This document shows positions 49,325-58,368 of a stretch of 64,000 bases of DNA, piece by piece (positions within the stretch are counted from its first letter, which is position 1; the number at the start of each line of letters is the position of its first letter). The notes beneath the pieces are model-generated. The model did no database searches. It was not told where the DNA came from and saw nothing but the letters and a program-made list of their open reading frames with translations. The DNA comes from Marinobacter fuscus (GTDB taxonomy: Bacteria; Pseudomonadota; Gammaproteobacteria; Pseudomonadales; Oleiphilaceae). A program made the position numbers and the translations under genes. Where the stretch lies: positions 372,001 to 436,000 of the forward strand of contig NZ_PXNP01000009.1 of assembly GCF_003007675.1 (NCBI RefSeq), in the 5' to 3' direction.

Positions 49325-50980
49325 ATGAATTCAACGGCTTCCGACCCCCAACCCAATGCACCTTCCTACTCGGCCCTGGCCGAGGAAAATGCGTTGCAGC
49401 GCGAGCAGTTGGAGGCCCAGGCGGAATCCATTCGGCAGTTGAAACACCAGTTAGACTGGTTCAAGAAGCAGCTGTTCGGCCCCAAATCCGAGAAACAGGT
49501 TTACGATATTCCGGAACAGGACAACCTGTTCCAACCGGATGACGCACCGCTACCGGAACAGCCTGCCGAGGAAGAAAAGCGCACCATCAAGGCCTACCAG
49601 CGCGGCACCGGCAAAAAGCAGCGCGATGACGACTGCCTGAACGACACCGGCCTGCGCTTTACGGCGGATGTACCGGTGGAAGTGATCGAGCAACTGCCGC
49701 CGGAGCTGACCGGGCCGGACGCCGACCAATACGACATCATCGGCACCAAAACCACCTACCGTCTGGCCCAGCGGGCCTCCAGCTATGTGGTGCTCAAATG
49801 CGAACGCCCGGTGTTCCGTCGTAAGGGCACGGATCAAAAACCTGTGACAACACCAGCCCCGTTCAACGTGCTGGACAACAGCCTGGCCGATGTCAGCCTG
49901 CTGGCCGGGTTGCTGGTGGACAAGTTCCAGTTCCACCTGCCGCTGTATCGCCAGCACCAGCGCATTCAACAAGCGGGTATTACCCTCAGCCGCAGCACCC
50001 TGACGAACCTGGTGAAGCGGGCCATCGACCTGCTTCGGCCCATTGTGGACGCCCAGACCGACAACGTGCTGCGCAGCCGGGTGCTAGCCATGGACGAAAC
50101 ACCCATCAAAGCGGGCCACCAGGGCCGGGCAGGCCCGCAGAAAGGCAAGATGAAAACAGGCTGGTTCTGGCCCCTATACGGTGATGACGACGAAGTGGTG
50201 TTTACCTACTCGAACAGTCGGGGCCGACTGCACATCGAGCAGGTTCTGAACGACCAATTCAGTGGCACTCTGATCAGCGATGGTTATGCCGCATATGCCC
50301 GCTATGCCGCGGCCCAGAAAGGCATTACTCATGCTCAATGCTGGGTGCATAGTCGCCGTTGCTTCGTTGAGGCCCAAAAGGATCATCTTGAGAAGGCCAC
50401 CGAAGCCCTGCAACAGATCGCGAAGCTGTACCAGATTGAAGATACCATTAAGGAAAAGGAGCTCACCGGCGAGAAGAAGCGTCAATACCGGCTGGACCAT
50501 GCGAAGCCGGTCGTCAGCGGCTTCTTCCAATGGTGCCGGGATCAGTTGGCGCAAGGCGGCCTGTTACCCAGTGAACCGTTAACCAAAGCCCTGAATTACG
50601 TGCTCGGCCGGGAAACGAGCCTGACGGTGTTCCTGGAAGATCCGGACGTACAACCCGATACCAATCACCTGGAACGGGCCCTACGGCCCATCCCCATGGG
50701 CAAGAAAAACTGGATGTTCTGCTGGACCGAACTGGGCGCGGAACACCTGGGCATCATCCAGAGCCTGATCAGCACCTGCAAGCTGCACGATATTACCCCC
50801 TACACCTACCTGGTGGACGTGCTGCAACGCATCAGCCAGCATCCGGCCAGTGACGTCAGCGACCTGACGCCTCGTCTCTGGAAAACTCGGTTCGCCGAGA
50901 ACCCGTTGCGGGCGCTGATCGACCCACGCCACCCTGATCGACAGAGCAAACAGCCGGAGACCACCGTTCATGCGCATTGA
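49325..50980 (+). CDS. tnpC: IS66 transposase TnpC
   Basis: The 551-residue DDE transposase has an N-terminal coiled coil (ENALQREQLEAQAESIRQL), the KKQLFGPKSEKQ segment and the catalytic motifs: AMDETPIKAG (first Asp), LISDGYAAYARYAA (second Asp) and NHLERALRPIPMGKKNW (Glu). The start is the ATG at 49325; the frame extends upstream into tnpB. The element appears intact. Its stop lies beyond the start of the fourth ORF, which it overlaps by 11 bp. Confidence 0.94.
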   Translation: MNSTASDPQPNAPSYSALAEENALQREQLEAQAESIRQLKHQLDWFKKQLFGPKSEKQVYDIPEQDNLFQPDDAPLPEQPAEEEKRTIKAYQRGTGKKQRDDDCLNDTGLRFTADVPVEVIEQLPPELTGPDADQYDIIGTKTTYRLAQRASSYVVLKCERPVFRRKGTDQKPVTTPAPFNVLDNSLADVSLLAGLLVDKFQFHLPLYRQHQRIQQAGITLSRSTLTNLVKRAIDLLRPIVDAQTDNVLRSRVLAMDETPIKAGHQGRAGPQKGKMKTGWFWPLYGDDDEVVFTYSNSRGRLHIEQVLNDQFSGTLISDGYAAYARYAAAQKGITHAQCWVHSRRCFVEAQKDHLEKATEALQQIAKLYQIEDTIKEKELTGEKKRQYRLDHAKPVVSGFFQWCRDQLAQGGLLPSEPLTKALNYVLGRETSLTVFLEDPDVQPDTNHLERALRPIPMGKKNWMFCWTELGAEHLGIIQSLISTCKLHDITPYTYLVDVLQRISQHPASDVSDLTPRLWKTRFAENPLRALIDPRHPDRQSKQPETTVHAH

Positions 50981-51239
50981 GGACATGAGCATCGACCAGT
51001 TGCTGGAATTGAATCAATACGTCTGCCGGCGCATCGACGAACTGAGGGATCAGGAAAATCTGCAGGCACTGAGTCAGTTGCGGGTGGGCCTGAAAGTAAC
51101 CTTCGAGGGCCGGGAAGGCCCGGTGCTGGGGATCGTCACCAAGATCAACCGCAAGAGTGTGATTGTTCTGGCCGAGGACGGCACCAAACAGTACAAGGTC
51201 TCGCCGGAGTTATTGAGGCCCCTCCGTGACGTGAAGTAG
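50970..51239 (+). CDS. Fourth ORF of the IS66 element, KOW/SH3-like
   Basis: The 89-residue protein has a helical N-terminus (MSIDQLLELNQYVCRRIDEL) and a beta-rich C-terminus (LKVTFEGREGPVLGIVTKIN, then VIVLAEDGTKQYKVSPELL) like small KOW/SH3 domains. It overlaps tnpC by 11 bp and ends 7 bp before the right inverted repeat, so it travels with the IS. I know no assigned function; it might help transposition or target choice. Confidence 0.75.
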   Translation: MRIEDMSIDQLLELNQYVCRRIDELRDQENLQALSQLRVGLKVTFEGREGPVLGIVTKINRKSVIVLAEDGTKQYKVSPELLRPLRDVK

Positions 51240-51244
51240 GTCAA

Positions 51245-53023
51245 CTACGTCGTGGAATGAACGCTTACGGTGGCATGGGCCTGGGCCCTCGGCAGCAGGC
51301 GCTCGTAATAGAACTCGGCGGTATGCAGCTTGGTCTGGTAGAAGGCGCTGGATTCCGTGCCACCGTTGGCCAACTTATCCACAGCCACGGTAGCCTGGCG
51401 TAGCCACATATACGCCATGGTCACGTAGCCGCTGTACATCAGGAAGTCGTTGGCCGCTGCGCTTACCGCGTCCCGATCCTTGCGGGCGGCAAGCATCACC
51501 CGCACCGTCAGGAAATTCCATTGTGCCGTGAGTTTCAGCAGCTCCACTGCCATCGGTCGCAGCTGTTTGTTGGTCAGTTGTTTGCGGGCGAAGTTGGCAA
51601 TCTTGAAGGTAAATTCACGCACGGCACCTCCCTGAGTGCTGAGCAACACCTTCCGTCCTAACAGGTCCAGAGCCTGGATGCCGGTGGTGCCTTCATAGAG
51701 AGTGGCAATCCTGGTGTCTCGGACAATCTGCTCCATACCATGTTCACGAATGTAGCCGTGTCCGCCAAACACCTGCATGCCAAGGTTTGTTGCCTCGTAG
51801 CCCATTTCGGTGAGGAAGCCTTTGAGAATTGGGGTCAGAAAACCCAGCTTGTTGTCGTACTTGTCTGCCAGTTTATGGTTGCCTTGGGTGTTTGCCTCTA
51901 CCATGTGATCCGCCAGTTTCGCGGCGTAATACAGCATCGCACGGCCACCCTCGGCGATGGCTTTCTGGGTCAGCAGCATGCGCCGGACGTCGGCATGATG
52001 GATCAGGCTGTCAGCGTCCTGATCCGGTTCTTTCTTGCCGGACAGAGCCCGCATCGAGCGGCGCTCCCGGGCGTAGTCGAGCGCCCATTGATAGGAAAGC
52101 TCAGCCGGGCCGACACCCTGGATGGCGGTGCCGATGCGGGCGGTGTTCATAAAGGTAAACATACACTCCAGGCCCCGGTTTTCCGATCCGATCAGGTAAC
52201 CGGTGGCGCCATCAAAATTCATCACACAGGTGGCTGAGGCCTTGATGCCCATTTTCTTTTCCAGCGCGCCGCAATGCACGGCGTTGCGTTCGCCAACCCC
52301 GCCTTGGCCATCGGGCAGGAACTTGGGCACAATAAACAGGCTGATGCCGCGGGTACCCCGGGGCGCATCCGGCAGCCGTGCAAGTACTATGTGGACAATG
52401 TTCTCGGTCAGATCGTGATCGCCCGAGGAAATGAAAATCTTGGTGCCGGACAGTCTGTAGCTGCTATCGAGCTGAGGTTCCGCCCGGGTTTTCACCTGCC
52501 CCAGATCAGTGCCGCACTGGGGTTCGGTCAGGCACATGGTGCCCCCCCAACGGCCTTCGGTAAGTGGTACCAGGTAGGTTTGTTGCTGTTGCTCATCCCC
52601 GTGCAGTTGAATCGTGTTCATGGCTCCCAGGGACAGGCCCGGGTACATGGCAAACGACCAGTTGGCGGTACCCATCATTTCCTGCTTGAACAGGCCCATG
52701 GAGGTGGGTAGTCCCTGGCCGCCGAACGCTTCCGGTGCAGACAGACCCTGCCAGCCACCCGCCAGATACTGGCTGTAGGCCTCTTTATAACCTTTCGGTG
52801 TGGTTACTAAACCGTTGTTGAGCTGACAACCCTCTTCGTCGCCGCTCTGGTACAGCGGGCTGAGTACCTGTTCGCAAAACCTGCCGCACTCGCTCAGGAT
52901 TGCGTCGACAATATCTGGCGTGGCATTGCCCCCGGAGCTCAAGGACTGGTAGTGGCCCGGATAATCGAACACGTCGTTGAGCAGAAACTTCATATCCCTC
53001 AGGGGGGCTTTATACACAGGCAT
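51245..53023 (-). CDS. Acyl-CoA dehydrogenase with C-terminus truncated by IS66
   Basis: This FAD enzyme oxidises acyl-CoA to enoyl-CoA in fatty acid breakdown. The 592-residue reading frame has the family's FGGQGLPTSMG, WGGTMCLTEPQCGTDLG and RGLECMFTFMNTARIG segments, then QVFGGHGYIREHGMEQIVRD and the ADYA-like C-terminal domain of long bacterial acyl-CoA dehydrogenases. IS66 has entered codon ~585. The frame now ends with seven residues read from the IS terminal repeat (VSVHSTT), while the original last 21 residues lie beyond the IS at 48504-48577. Since only the end is lost, activity may survive. A DnaA box is at 51375-51383. Confidence 0.93.
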   Translation of the reverse strand: MPVYKAPLRDMKFLLNDVFDYPGHYQSLSSGGNATPDIVDAILSECGRFCEQVLSPLYQSGDEEGCQLNNGLVTTPKGYKEAYSQYLAGGWQGLSAPEAFGGQGLPTSMGLFKQEMMGTANWSFAMYPGLSLGAMNTIQLHGDEQQQQTYLVPLTEGRWGGTMCLTEPQCGTDLGQVKTRAEPQLDSSYRLSGTKIFISSGDHDLTENIVHIVLARLPDAPRGTRGISLFIVPKFLPDGQGGVGERNAVHCGALEKKMGIKASATCVMNFDGATGYLIGSENRGLECMFTFMNTARIGTAIQGVGPAELSYQWALDYARERRSMRALSGKKEPDQDADSLIHHADVRRMLLTQKAIAEGGRAMLYYAAKLADHMVEANTQGNHKLADKYDNKLGFLTPILKGFLTEMGYEATNLGMQVFGGHGYIREHGMEQIVRDTRIATLYEGTTGIQALDLLGRKVLLSTQGGAVREFTFKIANFARKQLTNKQLRPMAVELLKLTAQWNFLTVRVMLAARKDRDAVSAAANDFLMYSGYVTMAYMWLRQATVAVDKLANGGTESSAFYQTKLHTAEFYYERLLPRAQAHATVSVHSTT

Positions 53024-53261
53024 ATCCTGTCCTCGTTTGGGCGGTATCGTCAGTTTGTTCTGGGGCTGCAGGCCCTCTCAGGTTGCAGTTGTACGGCAAT
53101 ACCGGCCAACTGCCATTGACGAAAACTGCCACTTGCTGTGTCAGATTGGGCAATGGGGCAGCAGATAAAAGGGGCTTCGGGATGATCGGCACCCATACCT
53201 GGCCCGTAACCTGAACCATAGCCTTGGTTTCCCGTCTGCTTGGATCAGGAGTGTAAAAAAT

Positions 53262-53846
53262 ATGCAAAAACATCATTATCCACAGGTATTCAATGGCCTT
53301 TACCGTGCGGCTCTTATACTGTTGTTGATAACTTTCGTGACCGGTTGTGCCGGGCCGTCACTGGAGGATTATTCGGAGCAAACGCCAGCCCTGGTGCCCT
53401 CGGAGTTTTTCCAGGGCGAACTTTCAGCAAGGGGCGCGGTCAAGGACTACTCCGGCACCGTTATCCGTACCTTCGATGCCAGCATCCAGGCAAGCTGGGA
53501 CACCAACGGTGTGGGTACCCTCGATGAAGTATTCCGGTTCAACGATGGAGAGGTGCAAACCCGGGTCTGGACTCTGACGCCACGGGCACAGGGATACCAT
53601 GCCACGGCGGGTGATGTGGCAGACCCCGGGATTATGCGTTGGCAGGGCAATGCCATTCATATGAATTACGTGCTTCGGGTTGCCTACGGAGACGGTACCA
53701 TTGACGTAACAATGGATGACTGGATGTATCTGGTGACGCCGGACACCCTGATCAATCAGACCACTATGAGCAAGTGGGGTGTCGATGTGGGCGAGGTGGT
53801 GCTGGTGATACAGAAACTTGAGAGCGGGCAGGGCCCGCAAGACTGA
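53262..53846 (+). CDS. DUF3833 lipoprotein
   Basis: The 194-residue protein has a signal peptide ending in the lipobox TFVTGC (Cys29) and the DUF3833 pattern: EFFQGELSARGAVKDYSG, GTVIRTFDASIQASWD, GTLDEVFRFNDGEVQTRVW and DWMYLVTPDTLINQTTMSKW. Family function is unknown; it is a periplasm-facing lipoprotein by its signal. A DnaA box (53276-53284) overlaps codons 5-8. It precedes the RND adaptor by 24 bp on the same strand and may share its transcript. Confidence 0.9.
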   Translation: MQKHHYPQVFNGLYRAALILLLITFVTGCAGPSLEDYSEQTPALVPSEFFQGELSARGAVKDYSGTVIRTFDASIQASWDTNGVGTLDEVFRFNDGEVQTRVWTLTPRAQGYHATAGDVADPGIMRWQGNAIHMNYVLRVAYGDGTIDVTMDDWMYLVTPDTLINQTTMSKWGVDVGEVVLVIQKLESGQGPQD

Positions 53847-53870
53847 ACACAATCAAGGTTGGCATAGCGG

Positions 53871-54965
53871 ATGTGGAAACAGTGGGTCATTGCAGCAGTT
53901 CTGATTGCGTTCGCTGCCGCCGGGGCCGGGTGGTACCTGTCGTTTTCGTCTTCACCGGCAGACACCTCTTCCGGTGCGGCCCGGGTGAGCAAGGTGAGTG
54001 CGGTGACGCCGGAAGTCCGAATCCTGCGTGACGAAGTGGCGGCGGTTGCCAACCTGAAAGCGGCAGATGCTGTGGAGCTGGTGGCAGAAGCCAGCGGACG
54101 GGTGGTGGAATTCAATCTCGCGCCCGGTCAACGAATTCCACGGGGCACTCTCATCCTCCGGCTCGACGACCGCCAGGCCCGGGCCGATGTCGCGGTCATT
54201 GAAGCCGAACTGGAGGATGCCCGTAAACAGCTACAGCGGGCCCGTAGCCTGCGCTCCAGCAACAGTGTTGCCCAGTCCCGGGTTGATGAGCTGGTCACTG
54301 TGGTGAGCGTGGCCGAGGCCAGGCTGTCTGCTGCCCGTGTGCGCCTGCAGAACCATAGCATTATCGCACCGTTTGATGGCGTGGCCGGTCTGTCCGATGT
54401 GGGTGAGGGCACCTACCTGCAGATGGGGGATGTCATTACCACCCTGGACAACACCGACCGGATGGAACTCCGGTTCGCCATTCCCGAGCGGTTTCTCGGC
54501 CAGGTGCGGCCCGGGCAGGCAGTGCGCGCCACCTCGTCCGCGTTCCCGGATATCCGGTTTACAGGTGAGTTGGTGCAGCTTGATAGCCGGGTGAACGAGT
54601 TAAGCCGGAGCTTGTCGGCGCGTGCCCTGATCGATAATCGTGATGGCCGGTTGCGCCCTGGCCAGTTCATGTCGGCATCACTGACTCTGGCACAGCGCGA
54701 GGGGCTGGTGATACCGGAGCAGGCGGTGATGATTCGCGGTAATGACAAATACGTTTTTGTGGCAGAAGACGGTGTTGCCCGCCGGGTGTCGGTGCAGACC
54801 GGCGCCCGGTTGCCCGGGTTGGTGGAAGTTATGGATGGCCTGAGCCCGACAGATTCGGTGGTGGTGACCGGTCAGGATCGCCTGAGCACCGGAGAGCGGG
54901 TAGAAGTGCTTGACCCGGGCCAGGCCATTCCGCCCAACCGGTTTGTTGGCAGTCTGGAGCCCTGA
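53871..54965 (+). CDS. RND periplasmic adaptor (resident copy)
   Basis: The 364-residue membrane fusion protein has an N-terminal membrane anchor (WVIAAVLIAFAAAGAGWYL), lipoyl halves (VEFNLAPGQRIPRGTLILRL and HSIIAPFDGVAGLSDVGEG), a coiled-coil hairpin and the C-terminal MPD. It lies 2 bp before the permease gene. There is no lipobox, unlike the island copy. No outer membrane factor is encoded near by. Confidence 0.92.
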   Translation: MWKQWVIAAVLIAFAAAGAGWYLSFSSSPADTSSGAARVSKVSAVTPEVRILRDEVAAVANLKAADAVELVAEASGRVVEFNLAPGQRIPRGTLILRLDDRQARADVAVIEAELEDARKQLQRARSLRSSNSVAQSRVDELVTVVSVAEARLSAARVRLQNHSIIAPFDGVAGLSDVGEGTYLQMGDVITTLDNTDRMELRFAIPERFLGQVRPGQAVRATSSAFPDIRFTGELVQLDSRVNELSRSLSARALIDNRDGRLRPGQFMSASLTLAQREGLVIPEQAVMIRGNDKYVFVAEDGVARRVSVQTGARLPGLVEVMDGLSPTDSVVVTGQDRLSTGERVEVLDPGQAIPPNRFVGSLEP

Positions 54966-54967
54966 TC

Positions 54968-57900
54968 ATGGTGGTATCCGATGTTTCGATCAAGCGGCCG
55001 GTGTTTGCGACGGTTCTGAGCCTGTTGATTGTGGTGTTCGGCGTGGCTGCACTGCAGGGATTGCCGGTTCGCGAGTATCCCGACATAGATCCGCCGATTG
55101 TGTCTGTGTCTACTAATTATACCGGCGCTGCGGCCGAGGTGGTGGACACCCAGGTTACCCAGGTGCTTGAGGGCGCGATCAGCGGTATTGAAGGTATTCG
55201 TTCGATCGAGTCTTCCACAGAACAGGGGGAGTCCCGCACTACCATCGAGTTTGATACCGGCCGGGATATTGATATCGCGGCCAACGACGTTCGGGATGCG
55301 GTCTCCCGGGTACTCAGTCAGTTGCCAGACGAAGCCGACGCTCCGGTTGTCCGCAAGGCGGATTCCGATGCCCGGCCGATGATGTGGGTTACGCTGACCA
55401 GTGACGTCTGGGACAGTGCCGAACTGAGTGACTATGCAGACAGGGTGCTGGCAGACCGTCTGGCGGTGCTTGATGGCGTGGCAGACGTTCGCATTGGCGG
55501 GGAGCGGCGCTATGCCATCAGAATCTGGCTCGACCGCACCCGGCTGGCGGCCCGTAACGTAACAGTGGCGGAGGTTGAACAGGCGCTGCGCCAGAACAAC
55601 GTGGAATTACCGGCAGGCTCCATCGACTCGGCTACCCGTAACTTTACAGTGCGTGCCGAAGGCAGGTTATCCACAGCCGATGAATTCCGCAAACTGGTCA
55701 TCCGGCGTGAGGGCAACGATCTGCTGCGCCTGGCTGATGTCGCCAAGGTCGGGGTGGGCGTGGAGTCCGATGTTGGTCGCTTGCGTGCCAATGGCGAAAC
55801 CGCGATTGGCATGGGGGTGATCCGCCAGTCCAAAGCCAACACGGTGGCGGTATCTAACGCGGTTCAGGCTGAACTGGATAAGATTCGACAGACCCTGCCA
55901 CCGGAAGTCAGTATACGCGAGAGTTACGACGAGTCCCTGTTCATTCGCGCCTCCATTGAGGAAGTGCTGACCACTCTGGCCATTGCTGTTTCCCTGGTCA
56001 TTCTGGTGATTTTCCTGTTTTTGAGATCCTGGCGGGCAACGCTGATTCCGGCGGTGACCATACCGGTGGCAGTGATCGGAGCCTTCATTGGGCTGGGGTT
56101 TCTGGGTTTCTCCATCAATGTTCTGACTTTACTGGCAATCATTCTTGCCATAGGCCTGGTGGTGGACGACGCCATCGTGATGCTGGAGAACATTCAGCGC
56201 CGGATTGACGAAGGCGAGCCGCCCTTGCTGGCGGCTTTCCGGGGTGCCCGACAGGTGGCGTTTGCGGTGGTGGCCACTACTCTGACGCTGGTGGCCGTGT
56301 TCGTACCGATCTCGTTCATGGGCGGGAACGTGGGCCGGTTATTTGCCGAGTTCGGTTTTACCCTGGCTGCGGCCGTGGTGGTGTCCAGCCTGGTGGCGCT
56401 CACACTGGCGCCTATGCTGTGTTCCAAATGGCTTAGGCACAGCCCGGAAACGGCGGAAGGCCATCGCTTGTGGGCGTTCAGTGAATCAGTGTTGACTGGC
56501 CTTACCCGGGGCTATGAAAAACTGCTGAGATTTTCCCTGAGCCAGCCCGGACTGCTGTTGGGCCTGGGAGTGGTTGGCTTGCTGGTGGCTGGTGTGATTT
56601 ATCCACAGTTGCCCGAAGAGCTCTCGCCCAGTGAAGACCGGGGCGCTATTATCATGCCGGTCAGTGCCCCCCGGGGAGCGACCGTTGAGTATACGGATCA
56701 TTTTGTATTGCAGGCCGAGGAACGCCTGCTGCCCTACCTGGAAGAGGGGATTGCCCAGCGTTTTCTGTCGATTGTCGGGTTCCGCAATGAAGAAGACAGC
56801 GCGTTCATGATTATGGGGTTGGTGCCCTGGGAGGATCGAACCGTCCAGCAACAGCAGGTGACTTCGGATATCCGGGCAAAACTGTCTGATATTTCCGGTG
56901 TCCGGATCAACGTGATTAACCCCGCCGGACTGGGGCAGAGGGGGTTCAGCCAGTCTGTGCAGTTCGTGATTGCCGGGCCGGACTACCCCTCGGTTCAGGC
57001 GTGGAGTGAAGAGATTGTCGAGCGGGCCAAAGCCAACCCCAACCTGCTGAATGTCGACACGGATTTTGAGCTCACCCGCCCGGAGCTTCGGGTTCAGATA
57101 GACCGGGATCGAGCGGCCGATCTGGACATTACCATTCAGGATGTGGGCCTTACGCTGCAGACCATGCTGGCTTCGCGCAAGGTGACTACCTACCTTGATC
57201 GGGGCCGGGAATACGATGTCATCCTGCAGGCCGATGATGCGGATCGGGCCCGCCCAGCCGATCTGGAGGAGATTTTCATGCGGCCCCGAGCCGGAGGTGA
57301 GTTGATTCCCTTAAAGGCGTTGGTGGCAGTGGAGGAGGTTGGTGCCAACCCGGATTTGCGACGGATTGATCGCCTGCCGGCTGTGGTGGTGAGTGCCTCA
57401 CTGGCAGAAGGCTATGACCTTGGCAGCGCACTGGCGTACCTGAATAATCTGGCTGTGGATAACTTGCCGTCAGAGGCCAGGTTGAGCTTTCAGGGGCTAT
57501 CCCGGGAATTCCAGGAATCATCCAGCGCTATCTACCTGACCTTCGGTCTGGCTTTCATCATCGTGTTTCTGGTGTTGGCAGCCCAGTTTGAAAGCTGGAT
57601 CCATCCGTTGATCATAATGCTATCGGTGCCTCTGGCGGTCACCGGTGCGCTGCTGGCACTGGCGTGGACCGGCATCAGTCTGAATATCTACAGCCAGATC
57701 GGCATCATCATGTTGCTGGGCCTGATGGCCAAGAATGGCATTTTGATCGTCGAGTTCGCCAATCAGCTGAGGGACAAGGGTTACAGTGTGCGGGACGCCA
57801 TTCTCGAAGGTGCCATCCTGCGTTTCCGGCCCGTATTGATGACCACCATATCCACGGTGTTCGGTGCCGTGCCTTTGGTGCTGGCCACCGGGGCTGGCGC

Positions 57901-58093
57901 CGAGAGCCGGGCGGCCATTGGTGTTGTTATCCTTGGTGGCCTGGTATTTGCCACCACGCTGACCCTGTTCATCATTCCGGTGCTATATAACCTGCTGGCT
58001 CGATTTGCCAAATCTTCCAACGCGGTAGAGAAGGAGCTGGAACGGCTGTCTGTGGATAATCACAGGGATAATTCGTTGAGAAATCCGGGGTAA
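54968..58093 (+). CDS. RND efflux permease, HAE1-like (resident copy)
   Basis: The 1041-residue inner membrane proton antiporter starts VSDVSIKRPVFATVLSLLIV and shows LPVREYPDIDPP. Helix 4 has AIGLVVDDAIVMLENIQRR with the two proton-relay Asp residues. The second half has LGLMAKNGILIVEFANQLRD. It forms a tripartite pump with the adaptor at 53871. Several perfect DnaA boxes lie in the gene (55667, 56599, 57454 and 58051). Confidence 0.95.
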   Translation: MVVSDVSIKRPVFATVLSLLIVVFGVAALQGLPVREYPDIDPPIVSVSTNYTGAAAEVVDTQVTQVLEGAISGIEGIRSIESSTEQGESRTTIEFDTGRDIDIAANDVRDAVSRVLSQLPDEADAPVVRKADSDARPMMWVTLTSDVWDSAELSDYADRVLADRLAVLDGVADVRIGGERRYAIRIWLDRTRLAARNVTVAEVEQALRQNNVELPAGSIDSATRNFTVRAEGRLSTADEFRKLVIRREGNDLLRLADVAKVGVGVESDVGRLRANGETAIGMGVIRQSKANTVAVSNAVQAELDKIRQTLPPEVSIRESYDESLFIRASIEEVLTTLAIAVSLVILVIFLFLRSWRATLIPAVTIPVAVIGAFIGLGFLGFSINVLTLLAIILAIGLVVDDAIVMLENIQRRIDEGEPPLLAAFRGARQVAFAVVATTLTLVAVFVPISFMGGNVGRLFAEFGFTLAAAVVVSSLVALTLAPMLCSKWLRHSPETAEGHRLWAFSESVLTGLTRGYEKLLRFSLSQPGLLLGLGVVGLLVAGVIYPQLPEELSPSEDRGAIIMPVSAPRGATVEYTDHFVLQAEERLLPYLEEGIAQRFLSIVGFRNEEDSAFMIMGLVPWEDRTVQQQQVTSDIRAKLSDISGVRINVINPAGLGQRGFSQSVQFVIAGPDYPSVQAWSEEIVERAKANPNLLNVDTDFELTRPELRVQIDRDRAADLDITIQDVGLTLQTMLASRKVTTYLDRGREYDVILQADDADRARPADLEEIFMRPRAGGELIPLKALVAVEEVGANPDLRRIDRLPAVVVSASLAEGYDLGSALAYLNNLAVDNLPSEARLSFQGLSREFQESSSAIYLTFGLAFIIVFLVLAAQFESWIHPLIIMLSVPLAVTGALLALAWTGISLNIYSQIGIIMLLGLMAKNGILIVEFANQLRDKGYSVRDAILEGAILRFRPVLMTTISTVFGAVPLVLATGAGAESRAAIGVVILGGLVFATTLTLFIIPVLYNLLARFAKSSNAVEKELERLSVDNHRDNSLRNPG

Positions 58094-58368
58094 ATTTAAA
58101 GAACACATAATTATCAGAGCTTTAAGTCTGTTTGTAAGCGATTTTGGGTTGCTGATTCTTGTGGATAACTTTTTGAATACTTTTATAAGGTATGATCAAC
58201 AACAGTATGAATTATCAGGTTTTTCAATTTGCAACCTGAGTGAATTCCGAGACCGGGTCCTGATCTGATCAAAAAATGCACATTTCACCTGCAATTTGGC
58301 CGGTGAAACGTTATACTCGCCGCCCTGTTTTTCTACCCTTGTTTCCAGCCCGATTTCCGAGGTGAATA
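58094..58368. other. AT-rich region upstream of mnmG
   Basis: This 275-bp interval contains one perfect DnaA box (58160-58168), another just before it (58051-58059), an AT-rich stretch with TTTTATAAGG around 58181, and three GATC sites. TATACT at 58312 may be the mnmG -10. In E. coli oriC lies upstream of mnmG (gidA), so this is a secondary origin-like or regulatory candidate. Confidence 0.45.

Larger units (their letters stand above)
48578..51268 (+). mobile_element. IS66-family insertion sequence
   Basis: The element has perfect 22-bp terminal inverted repeats (48580-48601 and 51247-51268, beginning GTAAGCGTTCATTC) and the IS66 gene set tnpA, tnpB and tnpC, plus a fourth small ORF. It is flanked by an 11-bp direct repeat GGTGGCATGGG (48570-48580 and 51269-51279), which contains the 8-bp duplication expected for IS66; the exact element edge is ambiguous by up to 3 bp. 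It lies in the 3' part of an acyl-CoA dehydrogenase gene. Confidence 0.93.
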
